In this document: positions 26,012 through 36,397 of the stretch, piece after piece
Numbering within the stretch: the stretch's first letter is position 1
Layout of the letters: each line of letters opens with the position of its first letter
Assembly: GCA_027335985.1 (NCBI GenBank)
Contig: DAHWGX010000074.1
Span: 58,680-122,679 of the forward strand
Length of the DNA stretch: 64,000 nt
DNA from: Nitrospirota bacterium
GTDB taxonomy: Bacteria; Nitrospirota_A; Leptospirillia; Leptospirillales; Leptospirillaceae
Direction of reading: 5' to 3'
Position numbers and translations under genes: made by a program
Notes under the pieces: model-generated
What the model was told of the DNA's origin: nothing
What the model saw: only the letters and a program-made list of their open reading frames with translations
Database searches by the model: none

Positions 26012-27691
26012 TCATTGTACATCTTCCGGCCGCTTTTTGCCTTCCTGGTGCGCTTCGAGAAGACGGATCAGGTTGCCCCGTTCCCTTCCGGGCCTGTATT
26101 GGGGAGGCCCTGCGGGGCTGGTTGTAAGAGCCGGCGCATACGGGCCTTTTTCCGGGGGTGCGGGAAGAATGAGAGCGATGATGAGAAGAACGAGCAGGGG
26201 GGGAGCGGACAGCCGGATCGAGGGTGAGGCTTTAAGCATCAGAAGGAAGACGGCCATATAAAACAGGAGGACCAGCAGGGGGGATGCCCCCGGTACCTTC
26301 AACGCGCTTCCGGGGAGATCGGCAAAGCCGGCGACCAGTCCGAGAACGGAATGGGAGAGGGCCCCGGTCAGGAGAGTCAGGATCAGGGGCGTGTGGGGAA
26401 GGACCATTCTCAGCAAGAGGTCGAAAAATCCCAGAGGAAGAAGCATGTCTCCCGCAAGCGGGACGAGGATGGGGTTGGCGATGATCCCGGCCGGACTTGC
26501 GCTCCTGAAGACAAGTGCAAGAAGGGGCGTCGTAAACAGCGTGATCAATACCCCCGATCGAAGGGTTTGGCGAAAAGAGTCCCCCCCTTTTCCTTTTTTG
26601 GCATTTTTAGACGGGACTGCTTGCCCCAGGACCAGGGCCCACAGGGCCAGGAGAGAAAGAAGAAAGGAAAGGGAGCGGGCCAGGGAGGGGACAACGATCA
26701 GCATGATCAGGGTTGAAAGGCCCAGTATTTCTTGGAAGGTAAGGTCGACAAAGAAAATTTTAAACAATGAGACGAGGAAAAAGGCAAGGAATGCCCGGGC
26801 CGCGGCGGGGGGAAGGCCGATCATCAGCGTGTAGAGTCCCAGAAGGGGAAGAACCGGGAGAATAAGAGCCCGGGAAAGAGGAAGCCGGACGGAGAGTGTT
26901 CGCAGCAGAGGAAGCGGGAGGAGGCGGAGGATCAGCAAAAAAGATCCCCCCAGGAAGAGGGCCAGGAGCGTCATGTGTTCACCTGAAACGGACAGGAGAT
27001 GGGAGATCCCGGCCTGCCGGAAGTCCGACAGGGAGTCCGGGGGGAGAAATCGGGTGTCCGAAAGGACGAGGGCCGCGAGAAGGCCGGCCGTGTCAGAAGG
27101 ATAGTCAAGGCTGAGAGATCGGGAAAGCGTCCCGGAGAGAGCGTCGATTCTTCGGAAGAGACGGCTTGTGGGAGAGGAGCCCGGATAGATTGTGAGAGGG
27201 CTGCTGTCTGCAATACGGTAGGCGGCGCGTTCGCGGGCCATGGGGAAACCACCGGGCGGGAGGGGGAAGGGGGTGATCTCCCCTTCCATACAGTCCCCCC
27301 GTACCACCGGATCAACCGGGAGACGTCCGGCCGGGATGAAGATGCGAAATCGAGCGGATCCTGGAAAAGGCGGACCTTGCACTTTTCCCGAGACCCATAA
27401 CCCGGCTTTGGTCGGATCGGGTATGGAATCAAGACAAAATTCGATAAGACGCGGATCTCGGACGGATTGCGGTACCCCGGCCGGAGGAAGGATGAAGAGT
27501 CCTCCCACAAAGCTTCCGGCCAGAATGAGGGTTAGAAGGCGGGGGGAGGCCGAGACATTCGCGAGTGTCAGTGCGAATGTCGTGGCCCCGAGAAGGAGGA
27601 GCGTCGAGACAGGAAAATACGGGAAGAAGGCGGAGAGGAAAAGCCCTGCCGTGCTCACGACAGACGCGGGAAAACAATCTCGGATCGTCAA
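26012..27691 (-). CDS. ComEC/Rec2-like DNA uptake protein without beta-lactamase domain
   Basis: A 559-residue membrane protein with an N-terminal helical pair, an OB-like region and a competence domain: SDFRQAGISHLLSVSGEHMT corresponds to the ComEC signature. Many membrane helices follow. It stops after the last helices with a short basic tail, so the C-terminal metallo-beta-lactamase-like nuclease of full ComEC (about 750 residues) is absent. The start is a TTG at 27691 without a good ribosome site and is uncertain. It is last in the long minus-strand string, after glmM. Confidence 0.8.
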   Translation of the reverse strand: MTIRDCFPASVVSTAGLFLSAFFPYFPVSTLLLLGATTFALTLANVSASPRLLTLILAGSFVGGLFILPPAGVPQSVRDPRLIEFCLDSIPDPTKAGLWVSGKVQGPPFPGSARFRIFIPAGRLPVDPVVRGDCMEGEITPFPLPPGGFPMARERAAYRIADSSPLTIYPGSSPTSRLFRRIDALSGTLSRSLSLDYPSDTAGLLAALVLSDTRFLPPDSLSDFRQAGISHLLSVSGEHMTLLALFLGGSFLLILRLLPLPLLRTLSVRLPLSRALILPVLPLLGLYTLMIGLPPAAARAFLAFFLVSLFKIFFVDLTFQEILGLSTLIMLIVVPSLARSLSFLLSLLALWALVLGQAVPSKNAKKGKGGDSFRQTLRSGVLITLFTTPLLALVFRSASPAGIIANPILVPLAGDMLLPLGFFDLLLRMVLPHTPLILTLLTGALSHSVLGLVAGFADLPGSALKVPGASPLLVLLFYMAVFLLMLKASPSIRLSAPPLLVLLIIALILPAPPEKGPYAPALTTSPAGPPQYRPGRERGNLIRLLEAHQEGKKRPEDVQ

Positions 27692-27710
27692 TGTGCGGAA
27701 GACACGATCT

Positions 27711-29093
27711 CTAGCGGTGAGGGGAAAGCGCGGCGAAGTCCCGGGTTGCCGCCTCTTCCAGCGCCTCCATCATGCGCTCGAGCTTTTTGGTGTCCGGTCC
27801 TTCAAGCATGATGCGTATGGCCATCTCCGTCCCGGAATACCTGAGAAGAAGGCGTCCATGGCCTTCAGCCAGCGTCTTGTCCACTTCAGCCCTCGCTTTT
27901 GAGAGGGAAGGGAGGGTTTCGATCGGCGGCTTGGCCGGGACGGGGATTGTCTTGAGCATCTGGGGATAGGGCTCCATGACACGGGAGGCGTCGTCCAGGG
28001 AAACCCCGTCGAGGGAGAGGATGGAGAGAAGCTGGAGCGTGGTAAGGAGTCCGTCTCCGGTGGAGTGGAAGTCCCTGAAAATGATATGGCCGGATTGCTC
28101 TCCTCCGAAGGAAAGCTCCAGGCGGTCCAGTTCTTCGAGGATATACCGGTCTCCGACCTGGGTCTTCCTCAGGTTGATTCCGTGGCTTTTCATGGATTCT
28201 TCGAGCGCCAGGTTGCTCATGACAGTCGTGACCAGCGTGTCCCCGGAGAGACGTCCTTCCCTCTTCAGGAAGGGTGCGACGATCGCCATGATCCGGTCAC
28301 CGTCGAGGATCTTGCCGGTGCCCGTCACGAAGAGGGCCCGGTCGGCGTCTCCGTCGAGGGCCACTCCCAGGTCGGCACCCGTCTCGACCACCCTTTTGGC
28401 CAGGATTTCCGGATAAAGGGCTCCGTAATTGTCGTTGATGTTGACACCGTCAGGGTTATCGGCCATCGTGATGACCTCGGCTCCAAGTTCCCTCAAGGCC
28501 ATCGGGGCCACTTTGTAGGCGCCTCCGTTCGCCATGTCGGCCACGATCCGGATGCCGTCGAACTTCTGTTTTCGGGGAAGGGTGTTCTTTACGAACTCGA
28601 CATAGCGCCCTTCCGCCCCGGAAAGACGGGAGACCTTGCCGATCAGGGCCCCGGTCGGCCGGATGTGGTCGATCTCCGGGTCTGTCACGAGGCGCTCGAT
28701 ACGGTCTTCGAGTTCGTCGGGAAGCTTCAGGCCCTCAGAGGAAAAAAACTTGATTCCATTATCGTCGTAGGGGTTGTGGGACGCCGAAATCATGATCCCG
28801 GCGTCCGCGCGGAGGCTTCTGGTCAGAAAGGCGATGCCCGGGGTGGTGAATGGGCCAACCAGGATGACATTGACGCCCATCGAGGTGATCCCGGATGTGA
28901 GGGCCATCTCAAGCATGTAACCGGAGATCCGGGTATCTTTTCCGATGACGATATGGTGTTCCTCTCCGGCCCGGACAAAGAGGTGGGCCGCCGCACGACC
29001 CAGTCGGTAGGCCATCTCGCCTGTGATCGGATGGACATTGGCGCGTCCGCGGATTCCGTCAGTTCCGAAGAGTCTGTGCCGTGTCTTGCTCAT
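27711..29093 (-). CDS. glmM: Phosphoglucosamine mutase
   Basis: A 460-residue phosphohexomutase converting glucosamine 6-phosphate to the 1-phosphate for peptidoglycan and LPS. Motifs: LFGTDGIRGRAN, catalytic serine loop ISASHNPYDDNG (Ser near 105), metal loop DGDADR, sugar loop GGEQSGH and RYSGTEMAIR. The start at 29093 has GGGAGGG upstream; the frame's extra upstream residues are not needed. The order cdaA-cdaR-glmM is a conserved c-di-AMP/cell-wall module. Confidence 0.95.
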   Translation of the reverse strand: MSKTRHRLFGTDGIRGRANVHPITGEMAYRLGRAAAHLFVRAGEEHHIVIGKDTRISGYMLEMALTSGITSMGVNVILVGPFTTPGIAFLTRSLRADAGIMISASHNPYDDNGIKFFSSEGLKLPDELEDRIERLVTDPEIDHIRPTGALIGKVSRLSGAEGRYVEFVKNTLPRKQKFDGIRIVADMANGGAYKVAPMALRELGAEVITMADNPDGVNINDNYGALYPEILAKRVVETGADLGVALDGDADRALFVTGTGKILDGDRIMAIVAPFLKREGRLSGDTLVTTVMSNLALEESMKSHGINLRKTQVGDRYILEELDRLELSFGGEQSGHIIFRDFHSTGDGLLTTLQLLSILSLDGVSLDDASRVMEPYPQMLKTIPVPAKPPIETLPSLSKARAEVDKTLAEGHGRLLLRYSGTEMAIRIMLEGPDTKKLERMMEALEEAATRDFAALSPHR

Positions 29094-29160
29094 GATCCCT
29101 CCCCATTCATTTATGGCTGGATTTTCGCCATCATAACAGAATTTTCCCTTGGACCGAAAG

Positions 29161-29853
29161 CTATCGTCCCTTCGCCGGAGCAAGCGACCCGGTAGAAGTG
29201 ATCTCGACGGACACGGTCAAGGGGGAAAGAAGTCGTATGCGCGCATTGTCGGGAATGGCAACCGCCACATTGAAGGTCTGGGCACGGTTTCCGGAAAGAA
29301 GGGAAAGCTCGATCGGCCGGGTCTTCAGAAAATGAATGGAGGCCAGGTTTGTCCTGTCCCCCTCTATCAGTGCCTGGTCCGGAATCATTCGGACCCGAAG
29401 CGGCGCAATCCTGTGGCGGGTTTCTCCGATGAAGAGCGGTAAAATCCGGACCATCTTCCGGGAGAGCGGCATGAGGTTGATCGAGACCTTCTCGGGGGCG
29501 AACCGGACGACGGAAACACCCGTTGGGAGGGACAGAGTCGAGTTGTCGAGGCGAAGAGTCGTGAGGCCGGGCCCCAGAGAATGGCCATCGAGAATGATCG
29601 AGAGGCTCTCCGCATGGATCTGTCTCCCGAATCCTGGCGGTCCTTCCAGTGTGAGGGTGACGCGGTCGGGAAGGGACTTGAGCAGTTCGAGGTGCGGAGG
29701 GAGCTTGACGACAGTCACGGGAACGGTCAGGGAAAAGTATTCCCTGCCCGTCCGGCTTATGTGGAACCAGAGGGCCAGCGAAAGAATCAATGCAAGGAGC
29801 TTGAGCGGCAGGTTCCGCTCCAGGGATCGCCGTAAAGAGTCCCACCGGATCAT
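29161..29853 (-). CDS. YbbR-domain protein, CdaA regulator-like
   Basis: A 230-residue protein with one N-terminal membrane helix (KLLALILSLALWFHISR, about 17-33) and extracytoplasmic YbbR-like repeats; SLTVPVTVVKLPPHLEL is typical of the first repeat. In Gram-positive bacteria the matching CdaR binds and tunes the diadenylate cyclase. The ATG overlaps the cdaA stop (ATGA), which fits that role. Confidence 0.85.
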   Translation of the reverse strand: MIRWDSLRRSLERNLPLKLLALILSLALWFHISRTGREYFSLTVPVTVVKLPPHLELLKSLPDRVTLTLEGPPGFGRQIHAESLSIILDGHSLGPGLTTLRLDNSTLSLPTGVSVVRFAPEKVSINLMPLSRKMVRILPLFIGETRHRIAPLRVRMIPDQALIEGDRTNLASIHFLKTRPIELSLLSGNRAQTFNVAVAIPDNARIRLLSPLTVSVEITSTGSLAPAKGR

Positions 29854-30728
29854 GGTCGATTCCTTGATGACGGCCCACCCGGCCTCAGGAGGTCAGAAAG
29901 TCCGGGGATGAGGGAGATTGAGGCATAGAAGCGTTTGCGCAAGGATTGCATTCTCCGGTTCTTGGGGAGACGGGCTTCTTTCCGGAAGAGGCGGGTGAGC
30001 GTCTGCCTCAAGAGGATCATGTCCGTCTGGGGGGTGACCCGTCCGGCGACGACGAGGGAAATCTGGGAGGTCTCCTCTGAAACGACGAGAGCGACGGCAT
30101 CGGTTTCCTCCGTTATGCCGATGGCCGCCCGGTGGCGGGTCCCGTATTGCCGGGAGAGGTCGGAAGAAAGGGAGATAGGCAAAAAACATCCCGCAGTCGA
30201 GATCCTGTTCTTGCGGATGATGGCCGCTCCGTCGTGGATGGGCGAGTAGGGGAGGAAGAGACTGACCAGAAGTTCGTTGGTTATGACGGCATCGAGTGGA
30301 ACCCCGACCTCGACGATCTCGGAAAGGTCGGTGTTTCGCTCGAGGACGATGATTCCCCCGATTCCCCGCCGACTGAGGCTCTGAAGGGCCTTCACGAGCT
30401 CCTCGATGTCAAGGGTGGAGTCGCCCAGGGGAATCCCCAGCAGAAGCGGACTTTTTCCCACACGAGCCAAGGCCTTGCGGATTTCGGGCTGAAAAAGGAT
30501 CAGCAGGGCCAGGACGATCTGGGACCAGAAGCTCGTGATCAGCCAGTTGAGGGTAAAGAGCTTGAGCCATCCCGAAACGAAAAAAACGAGAAGGAAGACC
30601 AGCACACCGATGACCATCTGGAAGGCCCGGGTGCCGCGAATGAGAAGAAGGATCTGGTAAAAGATGAACCAGACGGCGAGAATGTCGAGGACATTCCGCC
30701 AGAGACTCCACGATGCGAGACTATTCAC
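29850..30728 (-). CDS. cdaA: Diadenylate cyclase CdaA (DisA_N)
   Basis: A 292-residue enzyme making c-di-AMP from two ATP. Three membrane helices occupy about residues 8-85. The DAC domain follows, with the catalytic motifs YSPIHDGAAII (DGA) and YGTRHRAAIG (RHR). RHRAAIGITEETDAVALVVS is the usual continuation. The GTG start has GGAGG upstream. It lies between folP and cdaR. Confidence 0.94.
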   Translation of the reverse strand: MNSLASWSLWRNVLDILAVWFIFYQILLLIRGTRAFQMVIGVLVFLLVFFVSGWLKLFTLNWLITSFWSQIVLALLILFQPEIRKALARVGKSPLLLGIPLGDSTLDIEELVKALQSLSRRGIGGIIVLERNTDLSEIVEVGVPLDAVITNELLVSLFLPYSPIHDGAAIIRKNRISTAGCFLPISLSSDLSRQYGTRHRAAIGITEETDAVALVVSEETSQISLVVAGRVTPQTDMILLRQTLTRLFRKEARLPKNRRMQSLRKRFYASISLIPGLSDLLRPGGPSSRNRP

Positions 30729-31572
30729 CGCCGCCTCCCTCTATGGAACGGAGAACCCGTCGGATCTGGAAGGCGATGTCGGGCCGGTGCGTCCGGAACA
30801 GCGCAGCTCCATGGAGCGTGCACCAGGCCATGACGGCAGCCGTCGGGATGTCTCTCCCCTCAGGCGGAGAGGGGTGGGCCGCATCGTCCAGAAAGCGCTT
30901 CCTGGAGGGGGCAATCAGAAGGGGGCCGTTTCCGAGAAAGGCGTCCATATGTCGCAGAAGTGTGAAGTTGTGTTCGACCGTTTTTCCAAACCCCAGACCG
31001 GGGTCGAAAATCAGTCGGTCACTTCCAATTCCCGATCGTCCAAGGGTGGATACCCGTTCTGTAAAGAAATCCTGGACCTCAGCCATGACATCCTTGTAGA
31101 AGGGGGCGCGTTGCATCGTTTCGGTTGTTCCCTTCATGTGCATGACGACGGCCATGGCCTCCGGGTGTTCCTGCAGAATGTCGATGAATCCTGGGTCTTT
31201 GAGGCCTCCCACATCGTTGATCAATGTGGCCCCGAATGGAATGGCTTCACGGAAAATCTCGGGGCGACGCGTATCGATTGAAAGAGGGACCGGTATCTGC
31301 GCCAGGGCTTCGATGGCGGGAAAGAGGCGGGATCGCTCCTCTTCCAGGGATATGGGACGCGATCCCGGCCGGGTGGATTCGGCTCCTATGTCGAGGATCT
31401 GGGCTCCCGAATCGATCAATCGGAGTGCATGATCCAGAAGGAAGCCATTCCCGGACAGAAGACCGTCTCCGGAAAAAGAATCGGGGGTCATGTTGATGAC
31501 CCCCATGATGAGTGGGAGATCGCTCTCCCTTCTCGCGATTCTAAGAAGCTCCCGGAAGTCAGCCCGGGGCAT
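30721..31572 (-). CDS. folP: Dihydropteroate synthase
   Basis: A 283-residue TIM-barrel enzyme condensing p-aminobenzoate with the pterin diphosphate in folate synthesis; it is the sulfonamide target. [17 protein letters not shown] is the N-terminal signature; [11 protein letters not shown] and [13 protein letters not shown] bind pterin and phosphate. The start overlaps the ftsH end by 14 bases, and its stop overlaps cdaA. The ftsH-folP pairing is common. Confidence 0.95.
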   Translation of the reverse strand: MPRADFRELLRIARRESDLPLIMGVINMTPDSFSGDGLLSGNGFLLDHALRLIDSGAQILDIGAESTRPGSRPISLEEERSRLFPAIEALAQIPVPLSIDTRRPEIFREAIPFGATLINDVGGLKDPGFIDILQEHPEAMAVVMHMKGTTETMQRAPFYKDVMAEVQDFFTERVSTLGRSGIGSDRLIFDPGLGFGKTVEHNFTLLRHMDAFLGNGPLLIAPSRKRFLDDAAHPSPPEGRDIPTAAVMAWCTLHGAALFRTHRPDIAFQIRRVLRSIEGGGGE

Positions 31573-33358
31573 TGGCCGCCTGGATGAGGGCGTCGATCTG
31601 TGGGGAATCGAGCGTTTCCTTTTCCAGGAGTGCTTCTGCGATGCTGGTCAGCGCTTTCATGTGGGCCGAGATCAGGCTCTTGGCCTTGGCGTAGGCATCG
31701 AAAATGATGCCGCTCACTTCGCGGTCGATATCGATCGCTGTGGACTCGCTGTAGTCCCTTCGCTGGAACATTTCCCGCCCGAGAAATATCTCGTCGTTTT
31801 TCTGGGCGAAGGTGATAGGGCCAAGCTTGTCGCTCATCCCCCATTCGCAAACCATTTTTCTTGCCAGGTCGGTGGCCCGTTCAATATCGTTTCCGGCCCC
31901 TGTCGTGATGGACTTGGTCACGAGCTCTTCCGCGACCCGGCCCCCCATGAGGATGGCGATGTTGTTCAACAGAAAGTCCTTGCCGTAAGTGTACCGGTCG
32001 TCCGTCGGAAGCTGTTGGGTCACGCCGAGCGCCCGGCCCCTTGGAATGATGGAGACCTTGTGGACGGGGTCTGTTCCCGGGATGAGCTTCGCGACAAGGG
32101 TGTGTCCCGCTTCATGGAAGGCGGTCACGCGTTTCTCGTCCTCGGTGATGAGGATGGACTTGCGTTCGACCCCCATGAGAACTTTGTCTTTGGCATCTTC
32201 GAACTCGCTCATCTCCACGACTTTTTTGTCACGACGGGCCGCGAGAAGGGCCGCTTCGTTGACAAGGTTCGCGAGATCGGCTCCGGAGAAGCCGGGTGTC
32301 CCGCGGGCAACGGTCTCCAGATTGACGGAGGAGTCGAGGGGGATCTTTTTCGTGTGGACCTCGAGGATCTTGATCCGCCCCTTGAGATCTGGTTTCCCGA
32401 CGATGATCTGGCGGTCGAAGCGGCCGGGGCGGAGAAGCGCCGGGTCAAGAACGTCCGGCCGGTTGGTCGCGGCGATCAGAATGACCCCTTCATTGCTTTC
32501 GAAGCCGTCCATTTCGACGAGGAGCTGGTTTAAGGTCTGCTCGCGTTCGTCGTGCCCTCCTCCAAGGCCGGCGCCCCGATGGCGTCCGACGGCATCGATC
32601 TCGTCGATGAAAATGATGCAGGGGGCATTTTTCTTGCCCTGCTCGAAGAGGTCCCGGACCCGGGAGGCACCGACGCCGACGAACATTTCAACGAAGTCGG
32701 AGCCGCTGATATGAAAGAAGGGGACATCCGCCTCTCCCGCAATCGCCTTGGCGAGCAGGGTCTTTCCGGTTCCGGGGGGGCCGACGACGAGGACGCCTTT
32801 GGGAATATGCCCACCCAGCCGCTGGAACTTGGAGGGATCCTTGAGGAATTCGACAATCTCGAAGACTTCTTCCTTGGCCTCGTCCACGCCGGCGACATCC
32901 GCAAAGGTGATCTTCTTCTTGTCCTCGGTCATCATCTTGGCCCTGGATTTACCGAAGGACATGGCCTTGTTTCCACCTGTCTGCATCTGGCGCATGAAAA
33001 AGACCCAGAGAAGGACGAGGACAATGATCGGGCCCCAGGAGATGAGAAGACTCATGTACCATGGGCTCTCGCCCGGAGGAATGGCAATGATCCTGACATT
33101 GCGCTTCTGAAGCTCCTCGACGAGGTGGGGATCGTTGGCGGCATAGGTTTGGAAATGAGATCCATCCTTCATTACGCCATTGATATGGTTCCGCTTGATC
33201 GTCACTTCGCTGATCTGGTTCATTTCAAGCTTTGAAATGAAATCCGAGTAGATCAGGTTCTGGGCGGTGGGTTGGCGGAACTGAAACATGTCGAAGACGA
33301 GAAAAACGACGATTCCGATGATCAACCAGAGGGCAAGGTTCTTGTAGAACGGCTTCAT
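31559..33358 (-). CDS. ftsH: ATP-dependent zinc metalloprotease FtsH
   Basis: A 599-residue membrane AAA protease. Two N-terminal helices (about 6-24 and 103-122) flank a periplasmic domain. The AAA module has Walker [14 protein letters not shown], Walker [13 protein letters not shown] and the SRH region with [19 protein letters not shown]. The protease has HEAGH. It degrades membrane and regulatory proteins. The ATG at 33358 has AGGAGG upstream; a TTG one codon earlier is also possible. Confidence 0.96.
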   Translation of the reverse strand: MKPFYKNLALWLIIGIVVFLVFDMFQFRQPTAQNLIYSDFISKLEMNQISEVTIKRNHINGVMKDGSHFQTYAANDPHLVEELQKRNVRIIAIPPGESPWYMSLLISWGPIIVLVLLWVFFMRQMQTGGNKAMSFGKSRAKMMTEDKKKITFADVAGVDEAKEEVFEIVEFLKDPSKFQRLGGHIPKGVLVVGPPGTGKTLLAKAIAGEADVPFFHISGSDFVEMFVGVGASRVRDLFEQGKKNAPCIIFIDEIDAVGRHRGAGLGGGHDEREQTLNQLLVEMDGFESNEGVILIAATNRPDVLDPALLRPGRFDRQIIVGKPDLKGRIKILEVHTKKIPLDSSVNLETVARGTPGFSGADLANLVNEAALLAARRDKKVVEMSEFEDAKDKVLMGVERKSILITEDEKRVTAFHEAGHTLVAKLIPGTDPVHKVSIIPRGRALGVTQQLPTDDRYTYGKDFLLNNIAILMGGRVAEELVTKSITTGAGNDIERATDLARKMVCEWGMSDKLGPITFAQKNDEIFLGREMFQRRDYSESTAIDIDREVSGIIFDAYAKAKSLISAHMKALTSIAEALLEKETLDSPQIDALIQAANAPG

Positions 33359-33472
33359 CAACAGATTCCTCCTTCAAGGGGTGCGATTTCTGATTCTAGC
33401 ATGGAGCCTACCCCTCTTCAATCGGATTTTATGAAAAACCGGCACGGAGAAAGGGTTCCTCGACCCCCTGAG

Positions 33473-34000
33473 TCAGGAGGTCTGTTCGAGGACGGCGATG
33501 AAGGGGAGTGTCCGGTACTTGTTTTTGTAATCAAGACCGTATCCGATGACAAAACGGTTCGGAATCGAAAAACCGGTATAGTCCGGGGAAAAGGAGACTT
33601 CCCTTCCGCCTGTTTTGTCGAGAAGGGCGCAAAAGCGAACGGTTTCTGGGTGATGCCGGGAAAGGACGTCCATGATGAGAGTGGCGGTTTTTCCTGAATC
33701 GATGATATCTTCGATAACAAGCACATCTGTTCCCTTCAGGTTCAGGGATGGCTCGGAAAGACGCCTGGTGGTCCCGGTTCCGTCCGCGGAGGGAGAAGAG
33801 GAGGTCATCATGAAGTCGATCTGCGCGGGAAGTCCGATCGATCGCGCGAGATCGGCGGTAAAGGCAAAGGCTCCCTTCAGGATTCCAATCAGAACCAGGT
33901 TTTTTCCCTCGTAGTCACGGGTAATCCTGAGGCCGAGCTCCCGAATCCGGTGGACAATTTCTTCCTGGGTGATCAGGGGTTTTCCAAAAATTTTTTCCAC
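33473..34000 (-). CDS. hpt: Hypoxanthine phosphoribosyltransferase
   Basis: A 175-residue purine salvage enzyme. The PRPP motif is VLVIEDIIDSGKTATLIMDV; GILKGAFAFTADLARSI is the N-terminal loop. The GTG at 34000 (GGAG upstream) is chosen because the frame above it is shadow inside tilS. The start overlaps the tilS end by 28 bases. tilS-hpt-ftsH is a conserved order in many bacteria. Confidence 0.93.
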   Translation of the reverse strand: MEKIFGKPLITQEEIVHRIRELGLRITRDYEGKNLVLIGILKGAFAFTADLARSIGLPAQIDFMMTSSSPSADGTGTTRRLSEPSLNLKGTDVLVIEDIIDSGKTATLIMDVLSRHHPETVRFCALLDKTGGREVSFSPDYTGFSIPNRFVIGYGLDYKNKYRTLPFIAVLEQTS

Positions 34001-35469
34001 TCGGACCGCTCCCGCGACTGATAGGTTATTGTGACCCCGGTCCCTGACCCGGTTTCCGGCAACAGGCCTGTTCTGTCGAGGATTCCCGGGATCCAGAGAG
34101 CCAGCGAATCCCGGCAAAGGACCGGGAGTAGGGACTTCCCGAAGGTGGCCATCGGACGATCCTTCCAGAAGGAAGAAACGGCGGGAGGAGAAATGGCATC
34201 TTCGCCTGAAAAGACCCGCTGGCCCGGTTCCCAATAACGGAGAAAGAGTCTGGGTGAGTCTTTCTCCGTACCGGCGGGAACCCAAACGGAAGTCCTCCGT
34301 CCAGGAAATGGCCGGCGCTGTTCTGTTTCTCCTCCGACCGGCTCCCGTTCCAGCATGAGAACCCCTCCTCGAGGCAGCGGAATCCTCAGGGGCGCCGAAC
34401 AATCCGGAAGGATGGATGGGCTCAAATCGTATCGCCATGTTTTTGTTTCAGGGTATTGGTATACCAGATCCACTCTTCCGAACACAATACTCAGAGCCCA
34501 TTCCTTTCCGAGCGGAAAGTTCCGGAGATGCTTCTCCGGGTCGGCCCGTTCGAGCGACCGGAGCAGATTCCGCTCATAGGGGATCGGCAACCCTTGAAGA
34601 CGCTGGCGATTGAGGAGCGACCGTAGAAAAAGTCCCTGGGTGGAAGGGCGCATGGACCGGTACAGAAAAAGGGAAAATCGGATTCGGCCGGGATATTCGT
34701 TCTCGCAGAGAAGAGAAGGGAAAAGGTCGGGCGGAGAGGTTTCCCGTTCCATGAGTGTGGCCAGATGAGCCAGGTGGCGTGTGCCGTTCGGGGGAAAGAA
34801 TCGGTCGATCTCTCCCCGGAGGTTCAGGCGGATTCGGTTTCTCAAGTGTGCAGGATCTGTGTTTGCGGGATCCTCTTTGTAGGGCAGTCCGGAGATGTCC
34901 AGGGCCCTGCGTATTTCCTGTCGATCGAAGTCAAGGAGCGGACGAAAGATTCTCCCGCTGCTTACCGGGGCGATTCCGATCAGGGATCGGGGACCGCCCC
35001 CCCTGAAGAGATTGGCGAGGATGGTTTCGATACGGTCGTCCAGTTGGTGTCCGAGAAAGAGAGCCGAACGAGGATGGCTGTGGAGAAACTCTTCGAAAAA
35101 AACATGCCGCTCCTGCCGAAGCATCGTTTCGGAGATGCCGGGGCGGGAGCGGTCGGATGAGGGGGATTCTCCGGAATGGAACCGGGCTCCTATCCTTTCG
35201 GACAGTTCTTTCACGAAAGAGAGGTCCTCCTCGTTCTTTTTCTTGTCCGTGTGGTGGTTGAAATGGAGGAAAAAGAGTGTGGTTGATGGGGGAGTGAGCC
35301 GTTTCAGCAGGTGACAAAGGAAGACCGAGTCTCCTCCCCCGGAAACGGCCACGGCCCATTCCCTGAAGAGCGGGGGGGAGTCGTTTGTGGTCAGAAGATC
35401 GTGACGGAGGAGAAAATCCCGGATCCTTGTCTCAAAGAGGGCGAGGGGATCCGGTGAAGGGGTGGTCAT
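33973..35469 (-). CDS. tilS: tRNA(Ile)-lysidine synthetase
   Basis: A 498-residue enzyme that modifies C34 of tRNA-Ile(CAU) to lysidine. The ATP-pyrophosphatase loop is VAVSGGGDSVFLCHLL; GHQLDDRIETILANLFRG matches the family. A C-terminal substrate-binding part follows. The ATG at 35469 (GGGAG upstream) lies 38 bases inside ribF; the frame above is not coding. The length is near E. coli TilS (432) with a longer tail. Confidence 0.92.
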   Translation of the reverse strand: MTTPSPDPLALFETRIRDFLLRHDLLTTNDSPPLFREWAVAVSGGGDSVFLCHLLKRLTPPSTTLFFLHFNHHTDKKKNEEDLSFVKELSERIGARFHSGESPSSDRSRPGISETMLRQERHVFFEEFLHSHPRSALFLGHQLDDRIETILANLFRGGGPRSLIGIAPVSSGRIFRPLLDFDRQEIRRALDISGLPYKEDPANTDPAHLRNRIRLNLRGEIDRFFPPNGTRHLAHLATLMERETSPPDLFPSLLCENEYPGRIRFSLFLYRSMRPSTQGLFLRSLLNRQRLQGLPIPYERNLLRSLERADPEKHLRNFPLGKEWALSIVFGRVDLVYQYPETKTWRYDLSPSILPDCSAPLRIPLPRGGVLMLEREPVGGETEQRRPFPGRRTSVWVPAGTEKDSPRLFLRYWEPGQRVFSGEDAISPPAVSSFWKDRPMATFGKSLLPVLCRDSLALWIPGILDRTGLLPETGSGTGVTITYQSRERSEWKKFLENP

Positions 35470-36397
35470 GGAGAATCTCCCTCGCTTCTGCGACATCCGC
35501 GGCGATCTGGAGCTTGAGAGCCTCGACGCTGGGGAAGGATCGCTCTCCCCGGATCCTGTGATAAAAGAGCACTGTATGCCATTCGCCGTAACAGGTCTTG
35601 TCGAAATCGAAAAGGTGGGTTTCGACAACGGGACGGTGGGTTCCGAAGGTGGGCTTTGTCCCGATATAGGTCGCTCCGTCGTAGTATCCTTCACAAATCC
35701 GGGTCCGTGTGGCGTAAACCCCCGGAGGAGGAAGCAGGCGGTGATCGGGCGGAATCAGATTCAGTGTGGGGAATCCGAGATGCCGGCCCCTTCGTTCCCC
35801 TTCCGCAACGGGACCCGACACCTCGAGCGGGCGGGTCAGCAGCCGGTTGGCTTCTGCGATCTCTCCGTGGTCGACAGCCTTCCGGATCCTGGAGCTCGAG
35901 ACTCTCCCGCCATGGTCCGCATGGGAGGAAAGGGCCGAGACGGCCACTCCGAGAGGAGACAGAATCCGGGAAAGATCGTCGATCGAGCCCGTACGGCCGT
36001 GGCCAAACCGGAATCCTTCTCCGACGATGAGCGAAACGGGGTGAAAAAGGTCCCATAGGACGGAGAGGGCGAACTCTTCGGGGGAGAGCATCTGGATGGT
36101 CCTGTCGAAGGTCAGGACGACAAGAATGTCCAGTCCGAGCTCCGACAGGATCTTTTCTTTTTGTTCCTGGGACATGATCATGCGAAACGGGGAGTCCGGA
36201 GAGAGGAAAAAAAGGGGATGGGGATCGAAGGTCAATAACAGGGAGGGTACGTTCTTTTCCCGTGCCATTTTCATCAGGCGATTCAGCAAAAACTGGTGCC
36301 CCGCATGGATTCCGTCAAAGTTTCCGATGGTCATGGCGTGGGGGCCCGGAGGAAGGAGCTCCCGGAGGGATCCCAGGGTTCCTCTGAAGGTTTTCAT
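35432..36397 (-). CDS. ribF: Riboflavin kinase / FAD synthetase
   Basis: A 321-residue bifunctional enzyme. The N-terminal nucleotidyltransferase has TIGNFDGIHAGHQFLL and LTFDPHP; VGEGFRFGHGRTG is the FAD-synthetase loop. The C-terminal kinase has GRHLGFPTLNL and ends with the GERSFPSVEALKLQIAADV stretch. It makes FMN, then FAD. The ATG overlaps the hemB stop (ATGA). Confidence 0.95.
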   Translation of the reverse strand: MKTFRGTLGSLRELLPPGPHAMTIGNFDGIHAGHQFLLNRLMKMAREKNVPSLLLTFDPHPLFFLSPDSPFRMIMSQEQKEKILSELGLDILVVLTFDRTIQMLSPEEFALSVLWDLFHPVSLIVGEGFRFGHGRTGSIDDLSRILSPLGVAVSALSSHADHGGRVSSSRIRKAVDHGEIAEANRLLTRPLEVSGPVAEGERRGRHLGFPTLNLIPPDHRLLPPPGVYATRTRICEGYYDGATYIGTKPTFGTHRPVVETHLFDFDKTCYGEWHTVLFYHRIRGERSFPSVEALKLQIAADVAEAREILHDHPFTGSPRPL

